NCBI GenBank assembly: GCA_024305405.1
Contig: JAKNDB010000015.1
Location: 378,001-442,000, forward strand
Source: Dirofilaria immitis
Lineage: Eukaryota; Nematoda; Chromadorea; Rhabditida; Onchocercidae
Length of the DNA stretch: 64,000 nucleotides
Direction: 5' to 3'
The notes under the pieces were generated by a model. It was not told the DNA's origin. It saw nothing but the letters and a program-made list of their open reading frames with translations, and ran no database searches. Below are positions 32,433 through 44,449 of the stretch, in pieces (the stretch's first letter is position 1; every line of letters begins with the position of its first letter). A program made the position numbers and the translations under genes.

Positions 32433-35398
32433 GGAAGAACAGGACAAATTAAATGAATGAAATAAGGCCACATTGCAGTCGCTGTCTTTTCCAAATGATT
32501 ATTTTTTTCTCGTTTTTTTGAACTTGTTTTTTTCTTTCGTTTGATGAATAATTATAAGTTTCTACTTGTTTTGCGTAAAAGAATCAGTTGCATTCATAAT
32601 ATGTGTTTAAAACGTATGTATTTTTCCATCTACAGGTAATTTGCTTTTTATCGACAGGTCGAGGCCCTTTGTGACTCATTTGAGCTTTTCGAACATAATG
32701 ACATATAACTCTATGTTTTTATTTGCGAAAAATTAGGGCTAGAGACTTTGACCCATCGAAGAATAATTATTGCTTGGATGTTTGTGTCGCACCAGTTGTT
32801 CTTCTTTACTTGTTCTGAATAGCATCAGAAAATTTCTTTTGCATAAGCTCTTAATTGCCCTCTCATGTCATGGAATGTTTATGTGGAATGAATTTGAATA
32901 TATCGTTAGCTTAAAATTTTACTTAAAGGCGAAATAATTCGATGCATTTTCTAATTTTCAAGATATATAATTGCTCGTTCTTTTTGCTGGCAGTTGTTTT
33001 ATATTATTTAAAAAGTCTCAGTCTTAACAACTTGCTTATGACAGTTATTTCTTCACATTTATGGCATAGCCTATCACATTTTTGCTTCCAATCTTCTTGG
33101 GGATCTGCCGTTATATATTGCCGCTACGTTTGTTAAGTAAAAATTTACATCTATGAAGTGGACAAGAAAAAAATATCACAAACGTTTTTGATTTGTTGGG
33201 ATGGATATATATTCCTATGTCCAAGAGTTGGAGTCAGGAGAGCTGTCACTCTTGCACTTTACTGCTTTTGATTGTCTTATTATTTGTTCGTGTAGATTCC
33301 AGGAAACGCTTGTTTCCGGGTATGTCATAGAATTAGGCGAAATAATCGGAACTAAGATGATAGCACTGCAATCATTAGACTGGATTTTTCCCCGGATGAG
33401 AAATACCAATAATATTGTTGAATTGATAACAGTGCAAATATTTGACAAGGTTTTGAGTAAATGGGATTCATTCATTCATTTGATGGGGATTCTGTATGCT
33501 GGAGTTATGCTTGTTTATGTTTGTCAATTAACTTATCGGTCGATCGGTATTGTCGTTTTACCTGATCGCAAATACTTGATATTTAGCTGATATCCTGATT
33601 CTGCAGATGATTCATTGTATGCATTATCAATTCGATAGAATACGTTTCCGACGGTTGGATAATTTTGATCCGTTAGCTCTGAACGAGAAAAGAGTATTCT
33701 TGCAATATATCCCATCCACTAAAGTTGCAGGAACAATAATGATAAGATGATATTAACAGGATACTAAGACATTGGTCAATCATTGTCGTAAAATCGCGGA
33801 GCAGAGATTCCGTTATCGTAGAGGTCTTTTCACTCATAATGGCTGGAATATTAAAGGTAAAAAAAAGTCCCTTAATCTTAAATCGGAAATTTCGATCAAT
33901 TTTGAACAAAATAAAATATGAAGCAATTAATAAATAAAAATAAGATTACTGTACTCACCGGATTACTATATTCAGTCCCTGCGAAGTTACGGTACTTATT
34001 CATTCATTATTGAGTAATAGAAAGGATGAATGACGAATTTTGAAATTATTTTATCTAGAAAATTCGTACATCGTAATAATCAATACTTATGCTATAGTGT
34101 TTCTTTTTTAAAGAAAAAAAATTATTAATTTCATTTCTGAGATTCATACTGTAATTTTTGGCAGCAAGGATGGAATAACACGAAATAGTCTATGGAATAA
34201 GTAAGTAATTTAAACAATTATTAATAATTACTGATAGAGAATTGATTACTATAACAGATAAGGAAAAATATTTTAAGGAAACAAACATTAATTAATAATG
34301 AATTTCATTGATTAATCTTGATTTTTATTAAGTTGAACTTAAACCTGTTTATAGTTTTAGCTAATTCCTGTTATACTTATACTTTATACCTGTATGTCTA
34401 AAGATAGCTAAACATGTTCGAAGTATTATTTATGAAAAATGCTTTCCCCATATTTTAAAGCATTAATGTTGCATTTTTCTAAATATAACTTTTAACAATT
34501 TATTATATATATATATATATATTGGCTAAACTTAGCAATTAAGTCGTTAAGATGATATATATTTTATCACAATTTGATTGCTTTTATAGTAAACCTTATT
34601 AAAAAATTTAACAAATTTTCTATTAGATAAGATTATTTTATCATATTGTTATCATTTATTTACGATAAAGTACATCTTTGAAATTTTTTGTCTGAAATGA
34701 AATTTTTAAAGTATCATTAAGAAATATCATAAAATCTTTTTGTGCTTATAGATAATTAAAATTAGATTTACTCAAATACTCAAAATTATAAATGCTTATT
34801 TTCGTGTATGTATATATATATCATTGAGTTATGATTAAATCTTTACTAAAATTTTATTAATATTCATGAAAAACATTTATAATTAAAATTTATGCAAAAT
34901 ATTTGTAATTTTAAGAGATTTAGAATAATTTATGTGAAAGATTATTATTCATTACAATACTATTATAGGCAAATAATTCATATTCATTATAATACTATAA
35001 TTATTAGAATAATATGCCTCTATTTTTATTATTATTATTATAACAACTTTTATTTTTCTATTAACAATTACTTTATTTATTTAAAATTGACTTTTTCCAT
35101 TTCTGTATTTATGAATTTTAAAGATTGCAGGAAAAATCTTACGTGTTATTCCTATTTTTATTTCTATTTTTAAATATGAAATTGATTGTAAATTTTATTA
35201 GAAAGAAAGGAAAACTTATTTTCATATAAATTTTATCGAATATGATGTTGATATATTAAGAAAATACGCTCGTTACTGTTTATGATTTTTTTTTAATTTT
35301 TGAATTTTGACTTTACTTTCCTTTTCAAAAATTTCGTTATTTATAGTTGTTATTTTTTTATTTTTCTTTTTATTATACCTAAAATGCTATTTTTATAG
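32433..35398. other. Spacer downstream of the 14-3-3 gene
   Basis: Presumed 14-3-3 3' UTR, then AT-rich sequence with a short TA run near 34501-34520. The only possible gene is the weak minus-strand candidate at 33627-33837. A 129-codon plus-strand open frame at 33201-33590 overlaps an open minus frame, has no family resemblance and is not called. Confidence 0.5.
33627..33837 (-). CDS. Possible small two-exon gene, unknown function
   Basis: On the minus strand, a good acceptor (CCTTTAATATTCCAG) lies five bases before an ATG (33837-33835). The first exon reads MSEKTSTITESLLRDFTTMI and a few more residues. It can end at a GT at 33764 and join, across a 46-base intron ending in AACTTTAG, to an exon from 33718. 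In the observed phase the product is 54 aa, ending at 33627. Another frame of exon 2 stays open longer (GYIARILFSRSELT...YPTVGNVFYRID) and looks more protein-like, but needs a one-base shift. I do not recognise the protein. It may be chance. Confidence 0.3.
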
Positions 35399-35434
35399 AT
35401 GTCGAGAAAGGAGTAAAATATCGATGGTTACAAT
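35399..35434 (+). promoter_or_regulatory. Acceptor and leader with two upstream ATGs
   Basis: TTTTTATAG ends at 35398 and is followed directly by ATG (35399), a five-codon ORF ending in TAA, then a second ATG (35424) with a twelve-codon ORF. The proposed start at 35435 overlaps the second upstream ORF. The downstream choice rests on reading into the membrane segment in phase with the next exons. Confidence 0.4.
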
Positions 35435-38400
35435 ATGTTATTGGCATCCCAAGCTCCGGTAGCTGAACCAATATCACTTATTTGGCCGCATTTTATCATC
35501 GCTGTGAGATTTTTTAAATTTTATTTTGTTTCCTTCTTATTTTTTTTTGTCTTATTTCTTGTTTAGAAGAATGAAAATTTTACGACTATCAAATAGTATA
35601 TCATTATGCATTGTATATTTCTCATCTGATGTGTTAAAAAATAGTATGCAATCATTATGGAAAAGAATTTTGATACTAGCAATTGATTAAATGTTATTTT
35701 CAATTGACTGCCTCAATTTACTCTATCTTGATTTTTTCCTGAAAAAAGTGAAATGAAATATGAATTATAAGTATTGCTGGGAAATAAGAAATAAAGTTGG
35801 AATAATTAATTTTATTAAAAATTATTTATTAAATCCATATACGAATATGTTTTATTTTTGTTTTCAGATTTTTCCATAACTACTATGATTTCATTGTTAA
35901 TGCTTTGTGTATCAACACATTGTTATCGAAATGCGAAAAAGTGAGCTCTTTCCTTAAATGACTTTACTCACTTCTATGTTTTCCGGTTTAGTTTATTCTT
36001 TAAATCTCACATTGTTTATAAAATATGTTCATTTCAATGAGTAATGTAGTATAAAGGAATTAATAATGTAATATATAATGCAGTATAGAATCCTAATAAT
36101 ATAATGTAGAAAAATAGATATAAATAGACGAAATAAGAGGGCAGTGAAATATGATTATATGGTGGAGAGAAATTACTGGCAAATGAAAGTCATATATTTT
36201 ATCTTTTTAATAGGTAAAGATTGGAAAATAAAATTGAAAAAGGAAAATAGAATTGGTATAATTTTCTATTTTTGTTAAATACATGTGAATATAGACTTAT
36301 ATTTCTCGGATGATTTGTAAGAAGTTTATCAAACTTATGAATCTTGCTTAATTTGCCATAGGTAATTTTTTTCCAGCATAATACTTCGATTTATATTATT
36401 TCCTTTTGTAGTTTATGCTGGTATTACAGGAAGGAAAATCCATATGGTGAAATTGTTACAACAGCAACTGCTGATGTCTCTACTTCAACAGCTACTTTCA
36501 GAAACAAAACTGATGGATCACTATTTCATTATCCCACTCATCGTTCCTGTCTCAGCTTGGTCTGTTTCATACTGGAATATCTGGGAGGGAAAAATCAAGT
36601 TTAGTCATAGAAACATTATATAAATATTCAGCACAGACACTGAAGCTATATCATTCATCTGTGAAGTATCACAAATGTGATGAATAGAAGGCCATGAAAA
36701 TTTAGATAAAATTATACGAATTTTATCGATGATTTAGATTTAAGAGATCAGTTTATGCGCAGCCATTACTGATTATTTAAGGCACTGACATACTTCGTTG
36801 AATTTACTTACTGCATTATGTTATCTTCATCTTCTCCATGTGAAGTCCATACAAAATTCAAGTTCTTTCTACTAACTTTCTTTAGAACCCTCATGAACGA
36901 TCAGTTCATCGTCTTTCCTGATCTAGTTCCTCATTGTCCTTCAGCAACGAAGCGAGCTTTACCTAAGTAAGTTCTTTATCCATAAAAGCTTGATTTTGCT
37001 AGAGAATTAAATTATACGATTTGCTGAATTAATTAGCCTGAAAACTTTACGAATATATATTAGATCCAATTTTTATTCTGTCCCTTGTTTTCCTTTGATT
37101 CCTATATTTCAGTTTTGTCGTATGCGTATACTTGCAATGTAACTTTTTAGTAGGTAGTAGAATAATAGTTTAAATAAGTGTATTGCATAGTATCATGGAA
37201 TGAATATTTTTACTTGATCTCTAAATAATTAAATACTTGCAGTTTAGAAAATATTGAGAATAACAGTTCCTTATCTTTTTGTACTGTTATTTTATAGCTA
37301 CTTTTGCAATTTTTAGGTTGCCTGAATTATCAACACAACTTGAAAATAAAAATCCAGCTGCAGCTTATTCAACAATCGATCATCCAGCGCCTGTTGTTGA
37401 TGGAAACAGTTCATTTTTGTATGGTGAAGGACCAGCAAATCCAACTTACGAATCGATTGATATGGATCCCTTATATTCGAAGGTTTGATGAATGGGTTTG
37501 CTAAATTTAAAGAAATAGCATAGATTTCATATTTCCTAGATCTATTTCGGCTAAAAATTTCACTAATGAGAGGGATGGGATGTTAAAGTTTTTGATTCAA
37601 ACTTAGAATAATATACCGCACAGGCATCTGAAAATGCTATTATTCTGAGCTTCAATTATTTTATTTCAGAGTATTACTTGTGGATGATGATGAATGAATT
37701 ATTTTTGTTACTACTCTTTAATTACGAACGTGGAAGAAACAAAAAACATTTTAGTTAGGAAATGGTGGACCAGTTGTGAAGCGGTATGATTATCCTATTT
37801 TTACACCGGAAAGTCAACCAGCAGTCACTACGGATGATGTACTTTATCAGAGTGCTTCACACATTTATGCAGGTGTTAGCGAAGATCCATACAGGTTTAC
37901 TAATATTTTCTTGTACTCTGAAGTAAATTTATTTATTAAATATCCATAAAATGTGGGAGAATGGATATTTGAAATGTTTTTCTTTTTTACTGGATACTAA
38001 TCCTCTTAAAAGATAATTCAAAGAAATGTTTTTTTCTTTTTTACTGAATCCTCTTAAAAGATAATTCAAAATAAAATTTGGCAAAATTTTGAAAATTAAT
38101 TTTCTATACATTTTACATAACAGTATATTTAATAGAAAAATCGGAATTAAAAAATAATTAGTTTAGAAAGGAAAGTATCCATTTTACTTGACATTCGATC
38201 ATTTTTAATGGACATGGAAAGTTTTGGAAAACTATTTAAATTTCCTTTTTTTTTCCAGTTCAATAACAAGTCGCACAGGTGGTGAAATGAATTATGACAT
38301 TGGTTATAGCCATGTAGAGAAAACGTGAATATGGAGTCGTCACGCAGTTATCTTGCTAATGGACAAGTAGAAAATCGTACTCTCGATCACCTCTATTCAC

Positions 38401-41400
38401 AGGTAAGTTTTACATGATCAACTGATCAGCATGGATATTTACGTCTATCTTATTTGCTAAATATCCTCTATATGAATCATAGAACTTTTAGTATTGCAGT
38501 AAATATCCGGCCGTCCATGATGAATTCTTATGAAATATAAACTTCCAATGTTTAAAGAAACATTTCTAGGAAATAAATTTTTTTGAAGAACGTTTCTGGA
38601 AAACAAATTTTCTTAAGCATCGATTTTGCCTACTGAAAAAAAAAATTTAGTTACTGTTGAGAAAATTTTGTATTTTTGACTTTTTCTGAATGTAGTCATA
38701 TTTGTTTTAATTGCTTTGCATTCTTTCCACTAATTTCTTTGCGATTACTCATACGCGATAATACCATCATAGTTTATGCAAATTTTTTTTAATGTTTTTG
38801 ATATTACTTCAACTTTATTGAAGTTCGAAAAAATTGGCATCAAAATGGATTAGTATTGGTAAATATTTTCATATCCTCAGCTTCAAGCACTATTAAATGA
38901 TATGTCAGCATTTAATTCTATCCAGTTTTTCTATTAGGTAATAAATATGTGAATAAGATATATACTGATGGAAATGTTTCAGATTCAGCGAGGTCCGTCA
39001 ATAAGCAGAACCATAAACTCATCTACATATCGACCCTTGCCCTCGAATGAACTTGCCACTGAGTATATTTCAAGTGGAAGTGATAAAGTAATTGTTGTTA
39101 AAAATTAAGACTAGATTGTAAAGTTTCATTCCATGAATCTATCTTTACTTCTTTTATAAAAACTTTAATTTGATTGAAATTGAAAATCTTATAATTGGAA
39201 TAGATAAGAAGCGTCTCAAATCTGAAGCAAAGTTATCTTCTTTTTTGGGCTTATATAATGAAAAAAATTCGAATTTTATTGAAGTATTTTAGACAAATCG
39301 AGAACCGTCGTATCGTTATATAACGGTACGAGAAAGTGTTGATGCTATTCGACAGCGACTAAATGAGCGTAATCCATCTTCGAACGTACCTCAATCGGTT
39401 GTAGTTGATGGTTGTGGATCAGTACGAGAACATTATTATTCGTCGATTGGTGGTAGTGATTATGAAACGGTCAGTTTTTCTCCAAAAGTCAATAATCACA
39501 TTTTGAAATAGGAAGAAAGCAATAAATTGATGACATACTCAAGGAAAGAGAAGACATACTCAAAGTGTTATTTGTATAACTTCTATGTGTACATTGAAAT
39601 TGGAGGTAATAGGTAGTTTGAATAGAAAAGGTAGCTTCGATGATTATTGTACGGTCTAATCTATTTAATAACATTGCTGTGAAAATCCATCCTGATAGCA
39701 ATCCTTGTATCTTGATCGCAGACATTGACTTAGTTTACCTAATTCTTATATTCTTTTTGATTGCTTATACTCTATTTGTACTCTATATTATTTTTAATTT
39801 CAGTTACATATCTCAGCGGCATCCGCTAACCAGCCTTGCTATGATAGTCAGGATGTTCCTTCGACATCTTGCGTCAATTACGATTTGTCACATCCAAATA
39901 TAATTAGTGGTATTTTCTCGAAATATAATTGATGAATTGGGAAAATTACAACATTCAATTACTTATAAAAGGAGTAATTCTGATTCGTATATTTTATAAT
40001 TTTATGAATTTTTTTATTACCGCCTCGAATATACAAGTTGTTTGAAGAACAGCTTAATTTTAGACGAACAATCTAAAACGTTATCCAAAACTATTGGTAC
40101 TGAAAATGTACCACCGAATCCACCTATTTCTCCTATACCTTCACGTGTAACTGCTATAAACGACAATAATAATTTGCAGAAATCGCAATTGTCATTATCA
40201 GGTGATTGGAGTTTCTATTCTAAGAAGTTAATATTCCTGAAAAAAATTTTTAGTTACAGACTTTTGCAGAAACCAAATATGAATAGTATTAATATTCACT
40301 CAATATCTAACTTTTAATTTGATCTTATTATATCTCAAGACAAAGAAAATATTCGTTTCAGGTACTAATATGGATAAAGCTATAAATGATAGTGATAAAT
40401 GTAGTAATATTTCGGAAAAAATTCGCAGACTTCGAATAAATTTTTTTGACCAAGAACTCAAATTATTAAAGGATTTAAAAGGGCCTTCGTCAACCGATCT
40501 CCGATTTGGGCAATTAGTTGGAACTATTAAACAACATGAAACATCGAAATGGATTAATCCTGCTGGAGCTAACCCAAATTTAAGTCAGGAACACCACATT
40601 GATCAAACTTCAGGCAGCCAGACGTCGACAAATTTTGATGAAACCTCTCTGCACTTATCAAAATTTGCTGCTGATAAGTTACATATACACAATGCATGTG
40701 ATGTAACGCAGATAGTGCCTTATTCTACTACTAATGGACAAGAAGTTTCACATCAAAAACAATGTCAAAATATTGTTCAAAATTCAAGATCTCGTAGTTT
40801 TGACGAAGCAAGTGTCTTTGAGACAGAAGAATCCGTCAAAGAAGATGGTACATTTCGACAAAGTATGTTTTATTTTTTGAACACAACCGAAACTAATGTA
40901 TAAGATTCATTGGAATTTGGCAAAATTTTTAGAGAGCAGCAACGAGGAAGGACAGTGTTTCATTTGTCACGGATTTGATAAACAGGCTGAGAATAATAAT
41001 AATAATAATAATAGTGCTTCCTTTATAGAGGTATGTTTTGAGGCGTCTTTTTTAAGTTGTTGTTTTTCGATATATTCAAGCTTCTGCAGTTTTTGTAAAA
41101 TAATTTTTGTTAATCCTTTTTCATTAACATATTTGTAGCAAATTTTTTTAAAGAACAAAGAAAGATAGTTTATTGCTAATATCTTAATAATGATGTGGAT
41201 AATGTTGCTTCAGTTAGTTGGAAAGTCGAGAACTTTCATTTAGATTTTCTATATTTGCTAGTTATAAGAGTTGTCGAAGATGCTATTGGCATTATTTTGG
41301 TGACATTTTAGGCTCCAAAAGATATTTACAATAGTACTGACTTGAATTTCTTGGGATTTTCAAGTTTTTTCGAACAATTTTTCGAACAATTTTATTTCAG

Positions 41401-42370
41401 TTAGTTAATCAATAGTCATTGAATTAAATGCTCGGAATTTCAGATTCTTAGCCAAATCTGTTTGGTCTGAATTAAATTTAAGAATTTATTCAATCACTTG
41501 AGAATTAAGATTTTACAGGCATCTTCGAACAAAGCTTCGAACAGTACCGAAAAAGATACGGAAGCACAATATTGTTCTCATCCGCGAAGTGCAGAAGGAG
41601 ATGGTATTGATTTAAATTATTTTTATTGTTGTTAAGTTAGTCAACAACTTGCTAATGGCAGAAATCCTTTAGATATGGAGAATAGTCGATCTGTTCAAAC
41701 ATCTAGTCTTAACTTCTCGCATGAATCAATTGATGAAAATAGTTGGTTTTAAATTATCCTTTATTGCAAAATAATTCTTTTACTGAAAAACATGCTGAAA
41801 TTATAAAAATGTGTGGGAACTTTTTATTTTCTCTAATATTACTCCCATTATTTTCTATTCGTAAAAGAATATTAAAGTCTGTTTAACTTTCTGAGCTTTT
41901 GATCGTTTCATGCTGGTCATTTTTTCATTTTAATTTAACTTTGTGATTTTTATAGTTCGAAACGATGAAGGCAACAACAGTGGGGTGAGAACTGTCAATA
42001 TTGATCCTTCCTGGTCGCTGATCTCATCCGGTAGTGTTTTATTTTCTGTCAATTACGAAAATTATTTGAGACTTCAAGATTTGTTTTAATCATTTCATTA
42101 TTTTCATATTTTGTTTATAAAAGACAGAGGAAACTTTTAGTTCAATGCATCAAAATTTCACAAAATTTTTGTATGTAAATATAGAAGTCTTTATTATTTA
42201 GATGATAACGTGATGGCATTTTCGTATTATTTCATTTTATTATTAGTGTGTTATGTATTCATTAATTTTGTTTTCTCTCAGGTGAAAACATACTTTTGTA
42301 TATAAACAAAACGAGCAGTAAGTCATCAGAAGCGTCCGAAATAAATCAGTACAATTTTCTGAAGAATTAG
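35435..42370 (+). CDS. Single-pass membrane protein with multi-tyrosine cytoplasmic tail (transmembrane-adaptor-like), unassigned family
   Basis: I do not recognise the family. Exons: 35435-35503, 35868-35940, 36430-36559, 36905-36966, 37317-37482, 37755-37894, 38259-38402, 38983-39087, 39293-39469, 39804-39909, 40064-40201, 40362-40862, 40933-41030, 41519-41603, 41637-41741, 41956-42030, 42282-42370 (TAG). All phases agree and give about 754 aa if one T (35869-35873) and one A (38320-38323) are restored. There is a short N-terminus, then one hydrophobic helix at residues about 18-40 (FIIAIFSITTMISLLMLCVS), a CVSTHC juxtamembrane pair that could be palmitoylated, a basic stop-transfer (RNAKKK), then a polar, probably disordered tail. 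Tail motifs include YGEI, YSTI, YESI, YSKV, YAGV, YSHV, YSQI, YITV, YSSI and YETL, a proline-rich NVPPNPPISPIPSR, and a CFICHGF/poly-Asn patch. The layout resembles LAT/PAG-type adaptors. Exons 4 and 15 have uncertain starts. Confidence 0.8.
37970..38072. repeat. Tandem duplication, about 55 bp, in an intron
   Basis: GAAATGTTTTTCTTTTTTAC...CCTCTTAAAAGATAATTCAA occurs twice in a row with small length differences. Confidence 0.8.
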
Positions 42371-44152
42371 TTCCTGTTTTAATTCCTGATTTTCTAATTT
42401 TTCTTGTTAATTTTCTGCAAAATTTTATATACTTAAAGAGCTTTGAGGTTCTTTTATCTTGGTTGCCCATTTATCTTTATTTTACATCTATAGGAATAAG
42501 CGATGTTAATTATTTTATATTTCGCTGCTGGTACTGAATAATAATTGTAGTGCAAAAACAAAGCTCTGAATGATGTGTAAAGGCTTTTCAATTTGAAACA
42601 AACGATGGCTGAAATTTGAGCCCTGAAAAAATTAGAGTTGGCCAAGTTTTATTCCTATATCAATTTCAGATAAACAATGCTTTCCTATATTCTATTATCA
42701 TAATTTATTGTGTTATAATTTGTACAATTTTCTTAAACTTCATTTTTGATAAAAAATTTGTTACATCGCTTATTCATAGTTTCATTATTGTTATAAACTA
42801 TTGCTAGAAACGAATGATATAGTTTAAAATGCTAAATTTCATTTTATTTTTTATTTATTATGCAATGATCTGCTTTATTTTCGTTGTATTCGTGGCGAAA
42901 GTTTAACATTCACTGAAATGATAGCTTTAGTTAATTAAGAAATTTTTATATGGTCAATGTAATTAATTATAATTTTAAGTACCGTATAGAATGAAATTTA
43001 TTGTCTTTTTTGCTTATATTAGGAAACCAATAAATTATGTGATGAACTAATGCTATTATCATACTAAGAAGCATATTTTAATAGATCTTTGTGATAAAAT
43101 TTTTTTTTTGGTAGGATGATATAATAGGAATTTATTAAATGATTATTATAATATCACGGATTGCTCATATTTTATATAAATACTTCTCTTTTTTCTAAAC
43201 TTAAAATTATTGAAATCATGCAAACAAATTGCCTATAATGTATTATGCATTGTTTATTCGGGTGACATCTATACATATATCATTTGTGGTTTTTCTTTTC
43301 TTTTCTTTTTCTTACTATTTTACAAATTTATTTTAATCCTACCATAAAATGTTTTAAACTTTTACTATTTTATGCGTTATTATAAATTCAATTATTAAAT
43401 ATTAATAAAAACAATCATTTACATATTGTTTGATTTTGTATTTTTGATAATAAATATATTATAAATTTTGAATTATCGCTTTATTTTATCGTCATATTTA
43501 CCGATCTATTTAGTATGCTAATTTTTCGAAATCTTAGAATTGAGTGATAAGTTAAGTTGGATATTTATTGCTACGTATGTTTTTACGTCTATTTTTAAAT
43601 TTAAAATTCTAGATAAATAAAAATTCCAGATACTAGTTGAAATTTTCGAGAAATTAGGCGGAAGTTTTACATTAATCTGAAAATAGAATAGATATGAATG
43701 ACCTTTCTTGGAAAAAATTATATCATAAAGATCTAAATATTCATTGATTGGAAAAAAGTACCCTCTATACTTTCCTGTTTAATTGTTTTGGAGAAATTAT
43801 ATCATAGAAATTTATGTATTTATTGGTTGAAAAAAAATATATTATTCTAAATCAAAAATTGAGTTAGTATAGTTCTGATAATTATTGAATTGAGTTAGCC
43901 TAATCATGATAAAAATTGAATTAGTTAATATAATTCTAATAATCGAGTTAGTATAGTCTTGATAATTATTTAATTAAGTTAGTATAGTTCTGATAATTAT
44001 TGAATTAAGTTAGTATAGTTCTGATAATTGTTGAATTGAGTTAGCATAGTTCTGATAAGTACTGAATTTAGCTGATAATTATTATCTTATTATTAGATAG
44101 AAAAAAAAGATCATTAAATTGTATAATTATATTTTTTTGATTTCCAATGATG
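42371..44152. other. Intergenic spacer before cpsf-1
   Basis: About 1.8 kb, AT-rich. It holds the presumed 3' UTR of the adaptor-like gene and then a short tandem repeat at 43860-44072. Open frames at 42243-42645 (minus) and 42616-42807 (plus) have no splice or family support. Confidence 0.55.
43860..44072. repeat. Imperfect tandem repeat, unit about 31 bp
   Basis: Six to seven degenerate copies of GAATTGAGTTAGTATAGTTC followed by TGATAATTATT. Confidence 0.8.
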
Positions 44153-44449
44153 ATTTAAATTTCAATTATATTTTTATAGGTATGTATAATATAATCCATT
44201 TTAAAAATAATTTCAATTATATTTTTATAGGTGTGTATATAATATAATCCATTTTAAAAATAATTTCAATTATATTTTTATAGGTGTGTATATAATATAA
44301 TCCATTTTAAAAATAATTTCAATTATATTTTTATAGGTGTGTATATAATGTAATCCATTTTAAAAATAATTTCAATTATATTTTTATAGGTATGTATAAT
44401 ATAATCCATTTTAAAAATAATTTCAATTGTATTTTTATAGGTGTGTATA
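44153..44449 (+). repeat. Six-fold tandem repeat of the cpsf-1 splice-acceptor region, unit 51-53 bp
   Basis: The unit is TTTCAATTATATTTTTATAG followed by GTGTGTATATAATATAATCC and ATTTTAAAAATAA. AG dinucleotides of the acceptor-like core fall at 44179, 44230, 44283, 44336, 44389 and 44440, spaced 51, 53, 53, 53 and 51. The last copy supplies the acceptor directly before cpsf-1 coding exon 1, and its GTGTGTATAATG carries the start codon. Copies are nearly identical. Confidence 0.92.

Noticed and set aside
33201..33590. 129-codon plus-strand open frame
   Set aside because: No family resemblance or convincing splice context, and the opposite strand is also open (33215-33475). It is probably chance within the 14-3-3 downstream region.
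39910..39932. End of the adaptor-like gene at the TGA at 39930-39932
   Set aside because: The GT at 39910 is a usable donor that joins in phase to 40064, and the following exons keep phase to 42370, so a single longer gene fits better. A shorter isoform ending here remains possible.
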